64,000 nt of DNA from Smittia aterrima (lineage: Eukaryota; Arthropoda; Insecta; Diptera; Chironomidae): NCBI GenBank assembly GCA_033063855.1, contig CP093830.1, forward strand, positions 4,898,854 to 4,962,853, in the 5' to 3' direction. Shown piece by piece: positions 62,120 to 64,000 of this stretch. The position numbers and the translations under genes are program-made. The notes under the pieces are model-generated. The model ran no database searches and was not told the origin of the DNA. It saw nothing but the letters and a program-made list of their open reading frames with translations. The first letter of the stretch is position 1. Each line of letters starts with the position of its first letter.

Positions 62120-64000
62120 GTGAGAAAATGAGACAATTTAATGTTAAAACTAGTGAAATAAATGATCTTGAAAGTGATACACTCGGCCAGATACCGAATG
62201 GAAACATAATTCATGAACAGAGGAGAAATCTCATTTCTTCGTGTTCACTTCACCATCATCATTAAACAATCTAAATAATATTGAATTATAATAAAACAGA
62301 AGCTAAAATCTTTTCAACTTTCAGATTGTCAGCTCGTTCACGTCGCTCAATTCATCTTCATCTCTTCAACAGTTCTTTACTGTTTCATCCATCGCTCGCT
62401 TGCTCGCTCGCTCGTTCCAAGATCAAATTATCGTCGCTATAATTTTCAGTTTCTTTCACAAAACGAAAGACATTCAAATCGTTTGCCCTGCACACTCAAC
62501 AAGACTAGATTCCAATGAAAGAGTTTACATATTTCCAAGAAACTGATCGTTGTCTCCGTATCACAAGTTCACAGATGTTTGGACTTAATCTTTTCCTTTC
62601 TCTCTTTGTGTGCACGTCGAGAGGAAAACGAACGAAAAATTCACCTTTTTTCCTTCGCCTTTTGGCTGTGGCATTGAAAGAAAACCATTAATTAAAACAT
62701 TTCTGGTTTGTGGAATCTTGTTGGAGGCTTCGATGGAGAATTCTTCTCTTCACATTCTCCAAAATCTTTCGCCAATCTTGCGACTCACTCTTCTTGAAAT
62801 TTGTTTTACAGATGTTTTTGTTCCTCCTTTTCGATCGATTTTTCGCCTCAACATTAATTTCGTTTTCTTTGCTCGCGATTTCGTTCGAGAAATCTGTTAA
62901 TTAATATTTTCTTCCTCTGCTGCTGCTGGTTCTGTTGCTGTCTGCGACAAACATGCGATTTACATACGTTGCTCTGAATTTCGAGGAAATTCTCCGTTCG
63001 TTCACTAAAATTTACATAAATTTCCCTCTCAGCCCCGCAATGAAGCTTTATGCGCTGCAATCCATTCTTGTCTCGATTCTTTTTTTTTCTAAAATTCAAA
63101 TTATCCTCGTAAAGTCGTAAGATAGCCTTTCGCTTTTTATGTTCATCGTTATTGTCCTAAGCTCGACTTCAGCTCTCTCCCTCTCTCTCCTTCAGCGCAC
63201 AAGGCACAAGTGTGTTTACATGCTTGTTTTACCATGCAAATAGATGAGATCAGAAATTGTTTATTTGCTGGCTCTCCTCCGCATAAATTTTTATCTCCAA
63301 CAATAAAAATTCACCATTTATTTGTAGGCTTATCAGTCCAAGAGCCCTCGGTGTGGCGCAATTTTTTTATTGTTGGAGAACTTTTTGTGTGTAAATATTT
63401 TTACGCTCTGGACCATTTTTTTCTCGGGTGAAAAAAAAAGTTTCGAGAAAACCCTTTTTTTTATTGCGACCAAAACAATAAATTTTCAACATTTAAAATT
63501 TCCTGAAGCCGGCCGGGGAAAGAGTGAGAGAGAGAAAGCGAAATGTCGTTTTATTAACGTTGGAAAATTATTCAGTTGATGGTGCATTACAGTTAATGTT
63601 CTTCCTTAAATGGAGAGGACAATTGTTGTTCTTGGTTGGCTGCGCCAAAAGAAGCTGCGGAATTTTATGCTAATTCGTGTTGTTTTCATTTCTCAGTGGT
63701 TCGGCTGGTTTATTCGATTCTGCGACGAAAGAAGGAATTTACATGGAAACAGAACAAATGTTTCTCTGGGCCACATTCATAAATAACATTAGCTTTGTTT
63801 CCAAAATCTTTAAACTGATTACATTCAACGAAACTTTCAAATCAACTCGCCGAGAGCAGCAAAACATTTTTCTTTCGTTTTCATTTTAAATTGGAAAAAC
63901 TTTTCTGTTTTCTTCTTCATCTGAAGATGAAGCTTAGAGAGCTCGCTTGAAAGTGTCTTAGAAAGTTCCTTTCGAAATTTTAATTTTATCGCAAACATTA
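62120..64000. other. Right-hand end of the window
   Basis: No recognised gene. The interval holds a CTCG-type tetranucleotide repeat, CT-rich tracts near 63172-63192, and several T-rich stretches. If the exon at 62019 is real, this is its first intron. An acceptor-like CTCAG near 63697 leads into frames with no recognisable protein. Confidence 0.4.
62392..62416. repeat. GCTC/CTCG tetranucleotide repeat
   Basis: About six imperfect tetranucleotide units. Microsatellite. Confidence 0.6.

Overview
This is animal nuclear DNA, most likely from an insect and plausibly a fly or midge. It is AT-rich and gene-poor, with genes split by GT-AG introns, fly-type initiator motifs (TCAGTC), and two proteins that match well-known animal families exon by exon. 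The species cannot be named from the sequence. No rRNA, tRNA, CRISPR, phage, virus or intact transposon was recognised.

Layout. (1) 197-277, minus: the first coding exon of an unidentified gene that runs off the left edge. (2) 444-500: a compact bidirectional promoter with mirrored initiators. (3) 546-1873, plus: a complete eight-exon gene for the lysosomal small GTPase Arl8 (Drosophila gie). (4) 1874 to about 8330: intergenic DNA between two convergent genes, with a small tandem octamer (POU-type) motif cluster. (5) 10453-50015, minus: grain (grn), the GATA1/2/3-class transcription factor, in seven coding exons. Introns 1 to 4 are 4.5 to 15.9 kb long, while the last two are 77 and 68 bp. Its 3' UTR probably extends to about 8330. 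(6) 50016-64000: DNA upstream of grain. It holds a GATA-motif cluster beside the start codon, a perfect 22-bp palindrome, several simple repeats and a few weak coding candidates: two overlapping secreted-type ORFs on the minus strand and a possible short first exon at 62019.

The most interesting observation is at the 3' end of grain. The reading frame ends at a TGA eight codons into the last exon, but the same frame then stays open for another 75 codons. Those codons encode an Asn/His/Thr-rich sequence that resembles the rest of the protein, and they end at a TAA. This is what regulated stop-codon readthrough, known from many insect regulatory genes, looks like.

The two recognised genes have no obvious functional link. 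Arl8 is a housekeeping trafficking GTPase with short introns. Grain is a developmental regulator, and its long introns and flanks, which make up most of the window, probably hold its enhancers.
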